Assembly (NCBI GenBank): GCA_023230265.1
Contig: JALNXR010000034.1
Location: 1-13,057 of the forward strand
DNA length: 13,057 bases
Reading direction: 5' to 3'
Origin: Bacteroidales bacterium
GTDB lineage: Bacteria > Bacteroidota > Bacteroidia > Bacteroidales > UBA932
Shown here: one piece after another, positions 1 through 6,764 of the stretch
Numbering within the stretch: position 1 is the first letter of the stretch
Layout: the number at the start of each line of letters is the position of its first letter
Position numbers and translations under genes: made by a program
The notes under the pieces: model-generated
Databases searched by the model: none
Seen by the model: only the letters and a program-made list of their open reading frames with translations
Told to the model about the DNA's origin: nothing

Positions 1-444
1 GGATGCGGCAGGGAGGTTCTGGAGAATATTTTGGAGAAAAAGGTTCTCAAGAATCTTTTGGAGAAAAAGGAAAATTCTGGTAGACAGTTACCCGGTAATC
101 TTATTTTATATTCCAGGCTGGAGCAAAAAGATCTTAAGGAGCTTTATCTCAGAAGTAAAGTCTATTGCCAGCTCTCCCGGAGCGAAAGTTTTGGTGTGGC
201 AATGGCAGAGGCAATGTATTTTAATTGCATACCTGTTTACACCTCTGCCGGAGGTTTAAAGGAGGTTGCCGGAGAGTACGGATTTATGGTTTCGGGCAAT
301 GATCCGGACGAAATTTCAACTGCCATAAAAAGAGCCCATTCCACAACAGAAATTTCAGATAGCAGAGAGAGGATCGGCAGGCTGTTTACATATATACAAA
401 GAGCAGAAAAAATCAACGACGAAGATTTTGTCATTGGCCTATAA
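1..444 (+). CDS. Glycosyltransferase (GT-B fold, GT4-like), C-terminal part, cut by window edge
   Basis: The reading frame is open from the first base, so the true start lies upstream; the TTG at 31 is not needed as a start. The visible 147 residues form the second Rossmann domain of a GT-B glycosyltransferase. The motif ESFGVAMAEAM, followed by IPVYTSAGGLKEVAG, is the nucleotide-sugar-binding signature (E-SFG-x3-EAM, then P-V--...GG--E) of family GT4/GT1 enzymes, which transfer sugars onto glycans, lipids or proteins. The C-terminus (INDEDFVIGL) is encoded inside the left arm of the palindrome at 413-539. Near the visible 5' end a 27-bp in-frame tandem duplication (16-42 and 43-69, three mismatches) encodes VLENILEKK then VLKNLLEKK. 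Substrate and pathway cannot be told from this fragment. Confidence 0.85.
   Translation, partial: GCGREVLENILEKKVLKNLLEKKENSGRQLPGNLILYSRLEQKDLKELYLRSKVYCQLSRSESFGVAMAEAMYFNCIPVYTSAGGLKEVAGEYGFMVSGNDPDEISTAIKRAHSTTEISDSRERIGRLFTYIQRAEKINDEDFVIGL
16..69 (+). repeat. 27-bp in-frame tandem duplication in the glycosyltransferase gene
   Basis: Two adjacent 27-base units (16-42 and 43-69) differ at three bases. They encode the nine-residue repeats VLENILEKK and VLKNLLEKK, probably extending one helix without breaking the frame. Confidence 0.85.
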
Positions 445-539
445 ATCTGATCGTTACAAAACACAAACTTTTTAAATTTAAAAGTTTGTACTTTGTAATT
501 GTCTTAATATCATATGAATGACAAAATCTTCGTCGATGA
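413..539. repeat. Concentric imperfect palindrome, 127 bp, at the 3' end of the glycosyltransferase gene
   Basis: The outer arms 413-435 and 517-539 are 23-base inverted copies with one mismatch (19 identical bases at 417-435 and 517-535, core gaagattttgtcatt). Inner arms 454-460/492-498 and 463-472/480-489 pair around the same centre, base 476. Only 436-453/499-516 is an unpaired bubble. All arms share one axis, so this is a single long stem or cruciform and not two unrelated repeats. The left arm encodes the last residues of the upstream protein and its stop codon lies in the bubble. It could end transcription, be a small palindromic mobile element, or be an inverted duplication of the gene end. 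Confidence 0.85.
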
Positions 540-547
540 ACTCCAAT

Positions 548-579
548 AAAAAAAAGATGCACCGCTAGCGGTACATCTT
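548..579 (-). terminator. Rho-independent terminator of the tRNA-Gln transcript
   Basis: Read on the minus strand, 579-554 forms a stem AAGATG / ACCGCT paired with AGCGGT / CATCTT, with one mismatched pair (560/573), followed at once by eight T residues (555-548). It lies five bases beyond the 3' end of tRNA-Gln(TTG), so it should end the tRNA transcript and any read-through from the membrane-protein gene. Confidence 0.9.
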
Positions 580-583
580 AATG

Positions 584-654
584 TTGACCTACCAGGATTC
601 GAACCTAGACTGACAGAACCAAAATCTGAAGTGCTACCATTACACCATAGGTCA
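584..654 (-). tRNA. tRNA-Gln, anticodon TTG
   Basis: A 71-nt cloverleaf on the minus strand. The acceptor stem TGACCTA/TAGGTCA has seven pairs, the D stem GTGT/GCAC encloses loop AATGGTA, and the T arm has CTAGG, loop TTCGAAT and CCTGG. The anticodon loop is TTTTGGT with anticodon TTG (plus-strand 620-622), reading CAA and possibly CAG. The anticodon stem has a T-T mismatch at its first pair, whereas the neighbouring tRNA is fully paired there. The discriminator is A. A complete 3' CCA is not encoded (ACA follows the stem), so the end must be added by CCA-transferase, as is common in Bacteroidetes. Confidence 0.95.
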
Positions 655-693
655 GCGTAATTATTTGTTTTACAACTATAAGAACTTTCTTTG

Positions 694-764
694 TTGACCT
701 ACCAGGATTCGAACCTGGATTGTCAGAGCCAGAATCTGAAGTGCTGCCATTACACCATAGGTCA
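694..764 (-). tRNA. tRNA-Gln, anticodon CTG
   Basis: A 71-nt cloverleaf on the minus strand, nearly identical to the tRNA at 584-654. Acceptor stem TGACCTA/TAGGTCA; D arm GTGT/GCAC; anticodon stem TCAGA/TCTGA around loop TTCTGGC with anticodon CTG (plus-strand 730-732), specific for CAG; T arm CCAGG, loop TTCGAAT, CCTGG. It is first in the transcript, 39 bases before the second tRNA-Gln. The pair looks like a local duplication that diverged at the wobble base, so both glutamine codons have a dedicated tRNA. CCA is not fully encoded. Confidence 0.95.
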
Positions 765-784
765 ATGATACCGTTTTGGGGTTG

Positions 785-814
785 CAAAGGTATTGCTTTT
801 TCCGAAAAGTCCAA
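785..814 (-). promoter_or_regulatory. Bacteroidetes-type promoter for the tRNA-Gln pair
   Basis: On the minus strand, TTG (814-812), 19 bases, then TACCTTTG (792-785) matches the Bacteroidetes primary-sigma pattern TTG-N19-21-TAnnTTTG exactly. The predicted start near 778 is about 14 bases before tRNA-Gln(CTG). It sits just past the stop codon of the membrane-protein gene, so the tRNAs have their own promoter. Confidence 0.8.
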
Positions 815-818
815 AATT

Positions 819-1286
819 TTATAGAAAGCTGAAATCCAGCACCCCCTGCCCCAGACTCCTGTATAACAAAATCCAGAAAATGTAACGGAGTGCTTTACCT
901 ATCAGCATATAAACCGCGCTTTTGTAAAAGTTGGCCCTGTAAAATCCCAGCGCAACCGCCATTACATCTCCTACAAACGGCAGCCACGTAAAGAGAGCCA
1001 GTAGAGCACCGTACTTATCCACCCTCTCTTTCTGTTTAAGCAGAGTCTCCTCCTTGATCCTGAACCACTTCTCTATCCATTCCCATTTACCTGCACGGCC
1101 TATATAGTAGGAGGTGAGGCCGCCCAGCCAGTTTCCGGCAGTGGCTGAAATAAGAGCCAGGGAATGATCCGCCCCGGCAATCAGAGCACCCACAATAAGA
1201 AAATCAGAGCTGAATGGCACTATTGTCGCAGCCAGAAACGAGCCCAGAAAGAGTCCCAGATATCCAAGATCACCCAGAAATTCCAT
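819..1286 (-). CDS. YqaA-like small integral membrane protein (SNARE-associated/VTT, DedA superfamily)
   Basis: A 155-residue, strongly hydrophobic protein with about four membrane segments (roughly residues 8-30, 41-62, 92-117 and 124-148). The pattern NWLGGLTSYYIGRAGK followed by a charged amphipathic stretch and FTWLPFVGDVMAVALGFYR is typical of the YqaA branch of the SNARE-associated/VTT family, related to DedA proteins. DedA relatives are linked to membrane lipid flipping and envelope homeostasis, but YqaA itself has no firm function. It follows tadA with a 47-base gap and is probably co-transcribed with it. The ATG at 1286 gives the expected short N-terminus. The tRNA promoter lies directly after its stop. 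Confidence 0.85.
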   Translation of the reverse strand: MEFLGDLGYLGLFLGSFLAATIVPFSSDFLIVGALIAGADHSLALISATAGNWLGGLTSYYIGRAGKWEWIEKWFRIKEETLLKQKERVDKYGALLALFTWLPFVGDVMAVALGFYRANFYKSAVYMLIGKALRYIFWILLYRSLGQGVLDFSFL

Positions 1287-1333
1287 AATTCATACGTTGA
1301 ATTTCCATAAATCGCCTTTTGAAATTCCACAAC

Positions 1334-1816
1334 TCACACGTCATTCCCTCTTTTTTCAGAAAAAAACCTGACGAGCAGTTCTGAGCACTCCTCTTTACAA
1401 ATCCCCTCTTTTACCTCGCACTTTGGATGAAGCAGCGATGGGTTGAAAAGGGAGAAACCCCGCTTTGGATCGGCTGCACCGTATACCACCCTTTTAACCT
1501 GTGCCCAGTTGAGCGCTGCAGCACACATAGGACAGGGCTCCAGTGTCACATACAGAGTGCACTCATCCAGATATTTGCCCCCAATGCTGTCGGTTGTCAT
1601 AGTGATTGCCTGCATCTCTGCGTGAGCTGTCGGGTCCCTGAGCAGCTCAGTAAGATTGTGGGAACGGGAGATGATTTTACCTCTGCAGACAATGACTGCT
1701 CCCACCGGAATCTCGTCTTTTTCATAAGCCTTACGAGCCTCTTTAAGAGCCTCTTTCATGAATTTCTCATCCTCAGTCACAGGTGACTTTAATTTTTCTA
1801 CTTCTTCAATTATCAT
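1334..1816 (-). CDS. tadA: tRNA-specific adenosine-34 deaminase TadA
   Basis: A 160-residue zinc-dependent deaminase that converts the wobble adenosine of tRNA-Arg(ACG) to inosine. The cytidine-deaminase fold signature is complete: H65-A-E67 within DPTAHAE (zinc ligand and catalytic glutamate) and P94-C95-P-M-C98 (two zinc cysteines). IPVGAVIV, the N in SHNL and the C-terminal EVKEGIC-KEEC-ELL-FF pattern favour TadA over guanine or cytosine deaminases. Length agrees with the family (about 145-165). The ATG at 1816 is used; the next Met is residue 20, just before the conserved helix, so a shorter start is possible. The start region overlaps the first unit of a tandem repeat array, and the adjacent copy makes a seven-codon upstream frame (MLIEEAG) whose TAA overlaps the tadA ATG. 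Confidence 0.92.
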   Translation of the reverse strand: MIIEEVEKLKSPVTEDEKFMKEALKEARKAYEKDEIPVGAVIVCRGKIISRSHNLTELLRDPTAHAEMQAITMTTDSIGGKYLDECTLYVTLEPCPMCAAALNWAQVKRVVYGAADPKRGFSLFNPSLLHPKCEVKEGICKEECSELLVRFFSEKRGNDV

Positions 1817-1864
1817 TATCCTGCCTCTTCAATTAACATTATCCTGCCACTTTAATTAAATTAC
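1804..1864. repeat. 23-bp repeat, about 2.6 copies, covering the tadA start codon
   Basis: Units 1804-1826 and 1827-1849 differ at only two of 23 bases, and a partial third unit follows (1850-1864). The first contains the tadA ATG and its first four codons. The second has a matching ATG at 1839-1837 on the minus strand, opening a seven-codon frame that ends in TAATG overlapping the tadA start. The motif resembles the 19-bp units further upstream. Confidence 0.8.
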
Positions 1865-1902
1865 TATGAATCTCAAATTAACACTGTTCAAACTCGCCAA
1901 TT

Positions 1903-2054
1903 AATATCATTCTCTCCAACTAACATCATTCTATCTAATTAACATCATTCTCGACAATTAACATCATTCTCTCCAACTAACATCATTCTCTCCAACTAAC
2001 ATCATTCTATCTAATTAACATCATTCTCGCCAACTAACATCAAACTCTCTAATT
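1903..2054. repeat. 19-bp tandem repeat array, eight units, upstream of tadA
   Basis: Exactly eight contiguous 19-base units fill 1903-2054, with consensus aacatcattctctccaact. Units 1, 4 and 5 carry the ctccaact ending and units 2 and 6 the tatctaatt ending. Units 1-4 and 5-8 match each other in order, giving a 76-bp higher-order duplication. Diverged flanking units extend it to about 1880 and 2077. On the minus strand each unit reads GGAGAGAATGATG, so it carries a start-like ATG. There are no spacers as in CRISPR arrays, so this is a minisatellite in the tadA upstream region. Confidence 0.9.
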
Positions 2055-2077
2055 AATATCATCCACCTTCTACAACT

Positions 2078-2324
2078 AAAAAATATCCTGCTTCCGCAAT
2101 TTACAACTGTAAGTTTAAATAAAATTATACGATTATAGATAAAATTATTAAACGTTAATTTAAAATGGTACGGTTAATTGGAAATTGTGTGGTTAAATAA
2201 AAATTAAATATAGCAATTATTGTACGACATTTTGTCAGTAAGAATATTTGGCACCTCTTTTGTTTCTTTTGTTCCCGGATAACGAATAAAATATTTACCT
2301 TATAATTCTAAAACATTAATTATT
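2078..2324. other. AT-rich intergenic region before groES
   Basis: About 250 very AT-rich bases without a convincing ORF. No CIRCE operator (TTAGCACTC-N9-GAGTGCTAA) and no perfect TAnnTTTG promoter is seen in either direction. The only notable element is the -24/-12-like motif at 2248-2263. Confidence 0.6.
2230..2263 (+). promoter_or_regulatory. Possible groESL promoter: sigma-54-like -24/-12 motif, or imperfect primary-sigma promoter
   Basis: TTGGCAC (2248-2254), five bases, then TTGT (2260-2263) follows the sigma-54 layout with the correct GG-N10-G(C) spacing; only the -12 element is weakened (GT in place of GC). A start near 2275 would give a 50-base leader. The same place also gives TTTTG (2230-2234), 20 bases and CTCTTTTG (2255-2262), an imperfect Bacteroidetes promoter. 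Which reading is right cannot be decided here. Confidence 0.35.
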
Positions 2325-2594
2325 ATGAACATCAAACCATTAGCAGACAGAGTTTTGGTCGAGCCTAAAGAGGCAGAAACAAAAACCGCAAGCGGGCTTT
2401 ATATCCCTGACACAGCAAAAGAGAAGCCCCAGGCAGGAAAAGTAGTTGCGGTAGGAAACGGCAAGAAAGATGAACCTATGGAGTTAAAAGTAGGTGACAA
2501 TGTGCTTTACGGAAAATATGCCGGTACCGAAATCAATGTAGATGGAAAGGATTACCTTATGATGCGTCAGTCCGACATTCTTGCAATTGTTTAA
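2325..2594 (+). CDS. groES: Co-chaperonin GroES (Hsp10)
   Basis: An 89-residue co-chaperonin that caps the GroEL ring as a heptamer and closes the folding chamber in the cytoplasm. It opens with the family signature [12 protein letters not shown], has the mobile-loop region (residues about 15-32, [19 protein letters not shown]) and ends with the conserved [15 protein letters not shown] strand. The length is slightly shorter than the E. coli protein (97) but usual for Bacteroidetes. It lies 28 bases before groEL and is clearly co-transcribed with it. Confidence 0.98.
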   Translation: MNIKPLADRVLVEPKEAETKTASGLYIPDTAKEKPQAGKVVAVGNGKKDEPMELKVGDNVLYGKYAGTEINVDGKDYLMMRQSDILAIV

Positions 2595-2598
2595 TTAA

Positions 2599-4257
<1,659 letters not shown>

Positions 4258-4362
4258 CCCTCTGACAGAGGGATGTGATCTTCTTTATATGAATGATACG
4301 ATCTTCTGACAGAGTGATTCGATCCTCAGCAGGAAGATGAAATCCTCGGCAGGAAGATGCGC
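4258..4362. repeat. Small hairpin and degenerate 21-bp repeats in the groEL 3' untranslated region
   Basis: CCCTCTGACAGAGGG (4258-4272) starts directly after the groEL TAA and is a six-pair hairpin. It is followed by diverged units of about 21 bases: 4277-4299, 4300-4320, 4321-4341 and 4342-4362. The last two share cctc(a/g)gcaggaagatg. Stops occur in the groEL frame, so this is noncoding. Confidence 0.55.
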
Positions 4363-4390
4363 TCTTTTGCATGAAGAGAAATAAAAAAGG

Positions 4391-4423
4391 AAGCCGGTTC
4401 AGAAAATTCTGAACCGGCTTTTT
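4391..4423 (+). terminator. Rho-independent terminator after groEL
   Basis: A perfect 14-base inverted repeat (4391-4404 and 4407-4420, core GCCGGTTCAG) with a short AT-rich loop is followed by five T residues (4419-4423). A run of A before the left arm (4383-4388) means it could also act weakly in the other direction. It is the only strong terminator on the plus strand in this window. Confidence 0.95.
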
Positions 4424-4926
4424 CGTTTATGAACTTTTCAATCGTGAACTGATAACACTAATATTTCATGTTTTCAGTTCACAGATATAATAAAAAGATT
4501 TAATTGGACTATTTCATAAGGACGGACATACATATCTAAAGTTTCCAAATTAATGGTTTTGTTAGTCGTGGAAATGCCACATACAAAAGTTTCCTGCATT
4601 AAGTTTCCTAAATAAATGGTTAAGAGCTTCAGCCTAAAAGAGCTACATGTTAGCAAATTTTGCAACTTGTTGTTATTGAACGGAAAAGATTAATTTCCAA
4701 AAAGTATAGTTTTTAGGAAAATCAATACAGTGCTTATAATCTGCGCTCTACAAAATTTGCTTACATCAAAAAGTTTTCCGGATGAACCAGTTTTCATCTC
4801 TTGCGATCTCAGCAATTGCTCTCCCTGCAAATATACCTTTTGGGGAACTTTAACATAAAAACCTTTATAAATAGAAAAACCATAAATAGAAAAACCATAA
4901 ATAGAAAACCTTTTCAATAAATAAAT
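4424..4926. other. AT-rich region without a confident gene
   Basis: About 500 bases between the groEL terminator and the next promoter. It holds a 9-bp inverted repeat with a 21-base loop (GTGAACTGA 4444-4452, TCAGTTCAC 4474-4482) and three copies of AAGTTTCC (4539-4546, 4587-4594, 4601-4608), two of them within longer similar 21-base stretches. The only coding candidate is a 35-codon minus-strand frame (4690-4797) with a TATATTTG box upstream at 4834-4827 but no good -33 element. No RNA family is recognised. Confidence 0.5.
4867..4910. repeat. 15-bp tandem repeat, 2.9 copies
   Basis: The unit ataaatagaaaaacc occurs at 4867-4881 and 4882-4896 identically and at 4897-4910 with one A missing. 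It ends 16 bases before the -33 element of the next promoter, so copy number could affect upstream contacts there. The minus-strand FSIYG repeats it would encode are judged artefactual. Confidence 0.9.
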
Positions 4927-4956
4927 TTGTTTTTGGGCATATGTTCATTATATTTG
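4927..4956 (+). promoter_or_regulatory. Bacteroidetes-type promoter of the ORP-like cluster
   Basis: TTG (4927-4929), 19 bases, then TATATTTG (4949-4956) is an exact match to the Bacteroidetes primary-sigma pattern. The start would be near 4963, about 13 bases before the ATG at 4976. No further match of this quality is seen before the downstream genes, so it may drive the whole rightward cluster. Confidence 0.8.
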
Positions 4957-4975
4957 TAATGAGAATATAACCATT

Positions 4976-5473
4976 ATGCCAAGGCCGAAATTAATCAGAA
5001 AAGTAAGTAACTTCCCTCATTTCAAGGGATTCAGACCTATCGGAAACGAGAAAAGCGATCATACTATAGTATTGAATTTCGAGGAATACGAAGCTATCCG
5101 ACTCAGCGACTACGAAATGTTAGGACAGCATTGTGCTTCAATAGAGATGGGGGTTTCCAGATCAACATACGCAAGAATTTATGAATCAGCCAGAAGAAAA
5201 ATTGCAGAAGCTTTCATACTCGGCGAACCTCTGGTATTTGAAGGGGGTAAAGTCTATCTTGACAGCGAGTGGTACAGATGCCACACCTGCAAATGTATAT
5301 TCAACTTCCACCATCAGGGTAAAGCTGAGAGATGTTCACTCTGCGGATCAAAGGAGATTGATGAATATGCCCGGGAGATTGATGAGTACGCACAGAAACC
5401 GGATGAATGTAGCCAGGGCGAGAGGAGGCATCGCCATTCCGGTGGCAGAAAAAATTTAAATCACAGGCTGTAG
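4976..5473 (+). CDS. UPF0251/DUF134 DNA-binding protein with zinc ribbon
   Basis: A 165-residue predicted DNA-binding protein. The start MPRPKLIRKV and the block LNFEEYEAIRLSDYEML...MGVSRSTYARIYESARRKIAEA (residues 34-80) match the UPF0251/DUF134 family (COG1342), whose helix-turn-helix resembles sigma region 4. C102-x2-C105 and C120-x2-C123 form a probable zinc ribbon (or metal or redox sensor). The tail holds three 21-base in-frame repeats (5354-5374, 5375-5395, 5396-5416: EIDEYAR, EIDEYAQ, KPDECSQ) and then a basic His-rich end. Family members regularly sit beside NifX-like COG1433 genes, as here, so it is probably the local regulator; this is inferred from context. The gene has its own promoter 20 bases upstream. 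Confidence 0.88.
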   Translation: MPRPKLIRKVSNFPHFKGFRPIGNEKSDHTIVLNFEEYEAIRLSDYEMLGQHCASIEMGVSRSTYARIYESARRKIAEAFILGEPLVFEGGKVYLDSEWYRCHTCKCIFNFHHQGKAERCSLCGSKEIDEYAREIDEYAQKPDECSQGERRHRHSGGRKNLNHRL

Positions 5474-5503
5474 GGAGAATATTAATATTTAATGACAGAT
5501 TAC

Positions 5504-5690
5504 TAAAAACAAAGACTAAGCAACATAGACAAAACATCAAAGACAAAGCAACAAAGACAAAGCATCAAAAACAAAACATCAAAGACAAAGCAACATAGGC
5601 AAAACATCAAAAACAAAACATCAAAGACAAAAAGCAAAAACCAAGAGCAAAACCAAGAGCAAAAACCAAGAGCAAAACCAAATATTAAAA
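5504..5690. repeat. A/C-rich tandem repeats between the DUF134 and first NifX-like genes
   Basis: From 5521 come seven perfect-length 14-base units (catcaaagacaaag and variants with caacatagacaaaa), a 16-base unit (5619-5634), then 12-13-base units caaaaccaagag at 5635-5647, 5648-5659 and 5660-5672, and a partial. Flanks 5504-5520 and 5690-5728 contain related fragments. The plus strand is almost free of T and poor in G, so the transcript would be an unstructured A/C-rich linker of about 200 nt. The hydrophobic minus-strand frame it creates is a by-product. No terminator or promoter is seen in it. Confidence 0.9.
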
Positions 5691-5728
5691 AGACTAAATA
5701 TAAAAGACCAAGCATTAAAAAGACAATT

Positions 5729-6052
5729 ATGAAAATTGCAATCACATCCACCGGAAACACACCGGAATCTTCACTGGACAGCCGTTTTGGCAGATGCTCC
5801 TATTTTGTAATTTACGACACAGAGCTTAAATCAACTGAGTATATTCCAAATCCTAACAAGGAGAGCCTTGAGGGGGCCGGAATAGCCTCTGCAAAATTTG
5901 TGGCATCAAGAGGTGTGGAGAAGGTGGTATCAGGAGAGTTCGGGTTTAAGGTAAAAGAGCTCTTTGACAGTTTAAAAATTGAGCTGATAATAATAAAAGA
6001 AGAAAAAAAGCCGGTTACAGAGATAATCGGATTACTTAATAAAAACCTATAA
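5729..6052 (+). CDS. NifX/NifB-like metal-cluster-binding protein (COG1433, first copy)
   Basis: A 107-residue single-domain protein of the dinitrogenase iron-molybdenum cofactor family (PF02579), an RNase H-like fold found in NifX, the NifB C-terminus and the Mo/Cu-binding orange protein of Desulfovibrio. The sequence shows the family strand MKIAITSTG, then SLDSRFGRCSYFVIYD (residues 15-30) and the helix GAGIASAKFVASRGVEKVVSG (49-69). There is only one Cys (C23), so ligands for a bound cluster would have to be few or shared. No nif structural genes are in the window, so nitrogen fixation is not implied; a cluster carrier or scaffold role in this operon is an inference. It starts 255 bases after the DUF134 gene, beyond the A/C-rich repeats. 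Confidence 0.87.
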   Translation: MKIAITSTGNTPESSLDSRFGRCSYFVIYDTELKSTEYIPNPNKESLEGAGIASAKFVASRGVEKVVSGEFGFKVKELFDSLKIELIIIKEEKKPVTEIIGLLNKNL

Positions 6053-6063
6053 AATTTACAATT

Positions 6064-6357
6064 ATGCCAGGTTTAAACGGAAGTGGGCCGCAGGGTGACG
6101 GTCCGATGACCGGCAGAGGAATGGGCCGGTGCAGGAATAATAATACAGATAATAATCAGCCGGATGGATTTCAGCCGGGAGACCCGGGTATGGGCAGAGG
6201 ACTGGCCGGAAGAGGATCTAAGAGCAGGGGTATCATGGCCGGAAGAGGAATCTCTGCGGGAAAAGGTTTTTCTGCAGGAAGAGGACCATCTGCAGGAAGA
6301 GGACCATCTGCAGGTAAAGGAGCCGGTTTCAGACACCGTTCCGGAAGAGGAAATTAA
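6064..6357 (+). CDS. Small Gly/Arg-rich DUF5320-like protein
   Basis: A 97-residue basic protein. The N-terminal motif GPQGDGPMTGRGMGRC resembles the DUF5320 family (typically G-GPMG-GPMTGRG-G-C), which is found next to COG1433 genes in anaerobes. After a polar Asn/Asp/Gln linker, the C-terminal half is low complexity: four 18-base units (6241-6258, 6259-6276, 6277-6294, 6295-6312) encode the hexapeptide pattern GRG-SA / GKG-SA, with the last two units identical. Such a tail is likely disordered and could bind nucleic acid, metal clusters or protein surfaces; none of this is shown. It has one Cys (C23). It lies 11 bases after the first NifX-like gene and 18 before the second, so it is co-transcribed. 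Confidence 0.75.
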   Translation: MPGLNGSGPQGDGPMTGRGMGRCRNNNTDNNQPDGFQPGDPGMGRGLAGRGSKSRGIMAGRGISAGKGFSAGRGPSAGRGPSAGKGAGFRHRSGRGN

Positions 6358-6375
6358 AACATATTAAAATAATTT

Positions 6376-6714
6376 ATGAAAAGAAAAATTGCTATTCCAT
6401 TGGAAAATGGAGTTTTGTGCCAGCATTTCGGCCATTGCACACAGTTTTCGGTAATCGAAACAGATGATAATACAATTACAGGTCACATAAAGGTTACTCC
6501 GCCACCTCACGAACCCGGACTGCTTCCCTCATGGCTTGCAAAGATGGGAGTGACCAATGTTATAGCAGGAGGTATGGGAAAACATGCCATTGACCTGTTT
6601 GGTCAGAACAAAATTGATGTGTGCACCGGGGTTCAACCTAAAGCACCTGAAGAACTTGCAATGGAATTAATTAAGGGAGAACTGAAACAGGGCAATAATA
6701 GTTGCGATCACTAG
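6376..6714 (+). CDS. NifX-like metal-cluster-binding protein (COG1433, second copy, Cys/His-rich)
   Basis: A 112-residue PF02579-family protein. Unlike the first copy it has a dense set of potential metal ligands: C15-x-H17-x2-H20-C21 (CQHFGHC), H45 in a PPPHEPG loop, C83, and a C-terminal C110-D-H112. The CxHFGHCxxF motif, the PPPHEPG loop and the C-terminal CDH are typical of the larger COG1433 proteins found beside MinD/Mrp genes. The conserved helix runs LPSWLAKMGVTNVIAGGMG (50-68). It probably binds or transfers a metal-sulfur cluster for the ATPases encoded just downstream. It is separated from them by 50 bases without a visible promoter or terminator. Confidence 0.88.
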   Translation: MKRKIAIPLENGVLCQHFGHCTQFSVIETDDNTITGHIKVTPPPHEPGLLPSWLAKMGVTNVIAGGMGKHAIDLFGQNKIDVCTGVQPKAPEELAMELIKGELKQGNNSCDH

Positions 6715-6764
6715 TCATACTTTAAATGTTTCTGTAAAGTTTTTAAAGAAAAGAGATTAACCTG

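Noticed and set aside
605..814. Minus-strand 69-residue frame over the tRNA region
   Set aside because: It runs through both tRNA genes; its codons are tRNA sequence.
1427..1786. Plus-strand 119-residue frame opposite tadA
   Set aside because: It lies entirely antisense to a complete, recognisable TadA with all zinc ligands.
1903..2054. CRISPR array
   Set aside because: Units are 19 bp, contiguous and without unique spacers, and no cas genes are present.
4444..4482. Terminator or riboswitch at the GTGAACTGA/TCAGTTCAC inverted repeat
   Set aside because: The nine-base stem has a 21-base loop, no T run and no recognisable aptamer; a strong terminator already lies just upstream.
4690..4917. 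75-residue minus-strand frame starting with FSIYG repeats
   Set aside because: The N-terminal repeats come from the 15-bp tandem repeat. Only the shorter 35-codon version from 4797 is kept, as a weak candidate.
5503..5760. Minus-strand 85-residue frame rich in Leu/Phe/Cys repeats
   Set aside because: It is the translation of the A/C-rich tandem repeat read backwards and overlaps the start of the first NifX-like gene; the hydrophobic repeats follow from the repeat composition.
5729..6714. Nitrogen fixation genes (nifX/nifB)
   Set aside because: The domain is shared with many non-nitrogenase proteins, and no nifHDK, nifE, nifN or radical-SAM nifB domain is in the window.
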